Positions 5,278-6,399 of a stretch of 6,399 bases of DNA are shown here, in pieces. Position 1 is the first letter of the stretch. Each line of letters begins with the position of its first letter. The stretch is from positions 1 to 6,399 of the forward strand of contig JAISKG010000146.1 of NCBI GenBank assembly GCA_031261015.1, in the 5' to 3' direction. The stretch comes from Dysgonamonadaceae bacterium. Lineage in GTDB: Bacteria; Bacteroidota; Bacteroidia; Bacteroidales; Azobacteroidaceae. The notes under the pieces were generated by a model. It did no database searches. It worked only from the letters and a program-made list of their open reading frames with translations, and was not told the DNA's origin. The position numbers and the translations under genes are program-made.

Positions 5278-6399
5278 TCAATTCCCCAATTCCAATTGAT
5301 TCTTTACCAGCGTATAATACAATCCTTTCGCTTCCGTCAAGCAGGTATGCGTCCCTTCCTCGACAATTCGGCCTTTCTCCATGACCACGATTTTATCGGC
5401 ATTTTGTACCGTGCTAAGCCGGTGCGCCACAATCACGACTGTTTTTCCGTGATAAAATTCTTTCAGATTGTCGAGAATCACCCGCTCGTTATTTGCATCC
5501 AGGGCATTCGTAGCTTCATCGAAAAACAGGAAAACCGGATTTTTATACACGGCGCGAGCGATTAAAAGCCGTTGCCGCTGTCCCTGACTGACGCCGCTGC
5601 CTTCCATCCCGATTTTCGTGTTGTATTTCAAGGGCAAGGAGTTTATAAAATCGTGAATATTCGCTGTTTCCGCCGCCCGCTGCAAGCGTTTCTTGTCGAT
5701 CGTGTCTTCGCCGACGGCAATATTGTTGGCAATTGTATCCGAAAAAATAAATCCGTCCTGCATCACGGCTCCTGCAACCTGTCGCCAAACGTGCGGGTTC
5801 ATATCCACGAGCGGCGTGTCGCCGAGGAGAATTTCGCCTTTGTTTGGAACGTAGAAGTTTAATAATAACTTGATCAAAGTGGTTTTACCGCTTCCGCTGG
5901 CGCCGACGATCGCCGTAATTTTGTTTTGCGGAATTATAAGATCAACGCCGTTCAGGGCATAATTGCGTTCCGCTCCATCGTAACTGAAATACAAATCCTG
6001 GATACTAATGTTTTTATTTTCGGGGATTTCCGTGATTTTGCCGGTAATGGTTTGTTCCTCGTCTTCGCGGTTGTGAATTTCGTTGAGCCGTTCCAGACTG
6101 ATTTTCGCATCCTGCGCCGCCTGCACAAAACCGATTAACTGTGAAACAGGCGCAGACAGTTGCCCGATAATGTAGGAAACCGACATCATCATTCCCAAAG
6201 TCATATTCCCTTCGATCACGGAACGTGCAGAGAGATAAGAAATAAAGAGTGAAGTGACCTGCGTAAAAAACACCGAACCCAATTGCTGGTACTGTCCCAA
6301 AGCCAGTCCCTTGATGCTGATATTGAACAGTTTCACTTGAATCCGTTCCCATTGCCAGCGTTGCTGCCGCTCGCAGTTGTTGAGCTTGATTTCCTGCAT
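5278..6399 (-). CDS. ABC exporter, likely peptidase-containing (C39 type), C-terminal part
   Basis: The visible 373 residues are the end of a longer exporter, and the Met at 6399 is almost certainly internal. Residues 1-100 are the last part of the transmembrane domain, including QEIKLNNCERQQRWQWE, a cytoplasmic stretch typical of bacteriocin-type exporters, and two membrane helices. The ATPase domain (about 131-373) has an A-loop Tyr140, Walker A GASGSGKTT (166-174), Q-loop Gln214, signature VSQGQRQRL (270-278), Walker B VFLFFDE (289-295), D-loop NALDANNE and switch His326 (VAHRLS). All catalytic residues are present; the signature is VSQGQ rather than LSGGQ. Such Bacteroidota proteins usually carry an N-terminal C39 protease that removes double-glycine leaders during export. 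That part is outside the window, so the peptidase is inferred. The HlyD gene follows after 2 bases, forming one transcription unit that ends at the hairpin near 3940-3980. Confidence 0.9.
   Translation of the reverse strand: MQEIKLNNCERQQRWQWERIQVKLFNISIKGLALGQYQQLGSVFFTQVTSLFISYLSARSVIEGNMTLGMMMSVSYIIGQLSAPVSQLIGFVQAAQDAKISLERLNEIHNREDEEQTITGKITEIPENKNISIQDLYFSYDGAERNYALNGVDLIIPQNKITAIVGASGSGKTTLIKLLLNFYVPNKGEILLGDTPLVDMNPHVWRQVAGAVMQDGFIFSDTIANNIAVGEDTIDKKRLQRAAETANIHDFINSLPLKYNTKIGMEGSGVSQGQRQRLLIARAVYKNPVFLFFDEATNALDANNERVILDNLKEFYHGKTVVIVAHRLSTVQNADKIVVMEKGRIVEEGTHTCLTEAKGLYYTLVKNQLELGN

Noticed and set aside
5276..5281. TTG start for the HlyD protein two codons upstream
   Set aside because: It is only an in-frame alternative codon overlapping the transporter stop. 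The ATG at 5275 is closely spaced and more plausible.
5543..5788. Altered ABC signature (VSQGQ) as a sign of an inactive transporter
   Set aside because: Walker A, Walker B, Q-loop and switch His are all intact. I recall the SQGQ variant in other Bacteroidota exporters, so it is not good evidence of inactivity. The coordinates cover the region around the signature.

Overview
The window looks like chromosomal DNA from a Bacteroidota member, probably order Bacteroidales. The evidence is a SecA N-terminus with the long helical insertion seen in this phylum, a DUF4105/Lnb-type lipoprotein N-acyltransferase, start sites with no Shine-Dalgarno sequence behind A/T-rich leaders, and two matches to the Bacteroidota -7 promoter element TAnnTTTG. 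Species cannot be told from this stretch. No RNA genes, insertion sequences, CRISPR arrays or attachment sites were seen, and no gene-free stretch exceeds about 85 bases.

Left half (1-3248, minus strand): an envelope-biogenesis operon read right to left. lnb (2022-3248) is followed, with a 4-base ATGA overlap, by a secreted protein of the PafA-like alkaline phosphatase family (451-2025). After 52 bases comes secA, of which only the first 132 codons lie in the window (1-398). The phosphatase-like protein keeps the overall family pattern, but almost every catalytic and metal-binding position I can align has been replaced. It is probably a pseudoenzyme, and it is translationally coupled to a lipoprotein-modifying enzyme.

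Middle (3249-3980): a short divergent promoter region carries back-to-back -7 boxes that form the two arms of one inverted repeat. The plus-strand gene it serves (3331-3933) encodes an exported nitroreductase-fold protein, possibly a lipoprotein. It ends at a perfect 15-bp hairpin (3940-3980) lying between convergent genes.

Right half (3962-6399, minus strand): an ABC exporter gene (5278 onward, truncated at the window edge) and its HlyD-type membrane fusion partner (3962-5275) form a two-gene unit with a 2-base gap. The sequence resembles the peptidase-containing exporters that process and secrete double-glycine leader peptides. The peptidase region and any cargo gene would lie outside the window.

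The most noteworthy signals are the apparent loss of the active site in the phosphatase-like protein, its coupling to lnb, a pair of similar purine/pyrimidine patches embedded in frame in two unrelated genes (lnb and the HlyD gene), and the symmetric divergent promoter.
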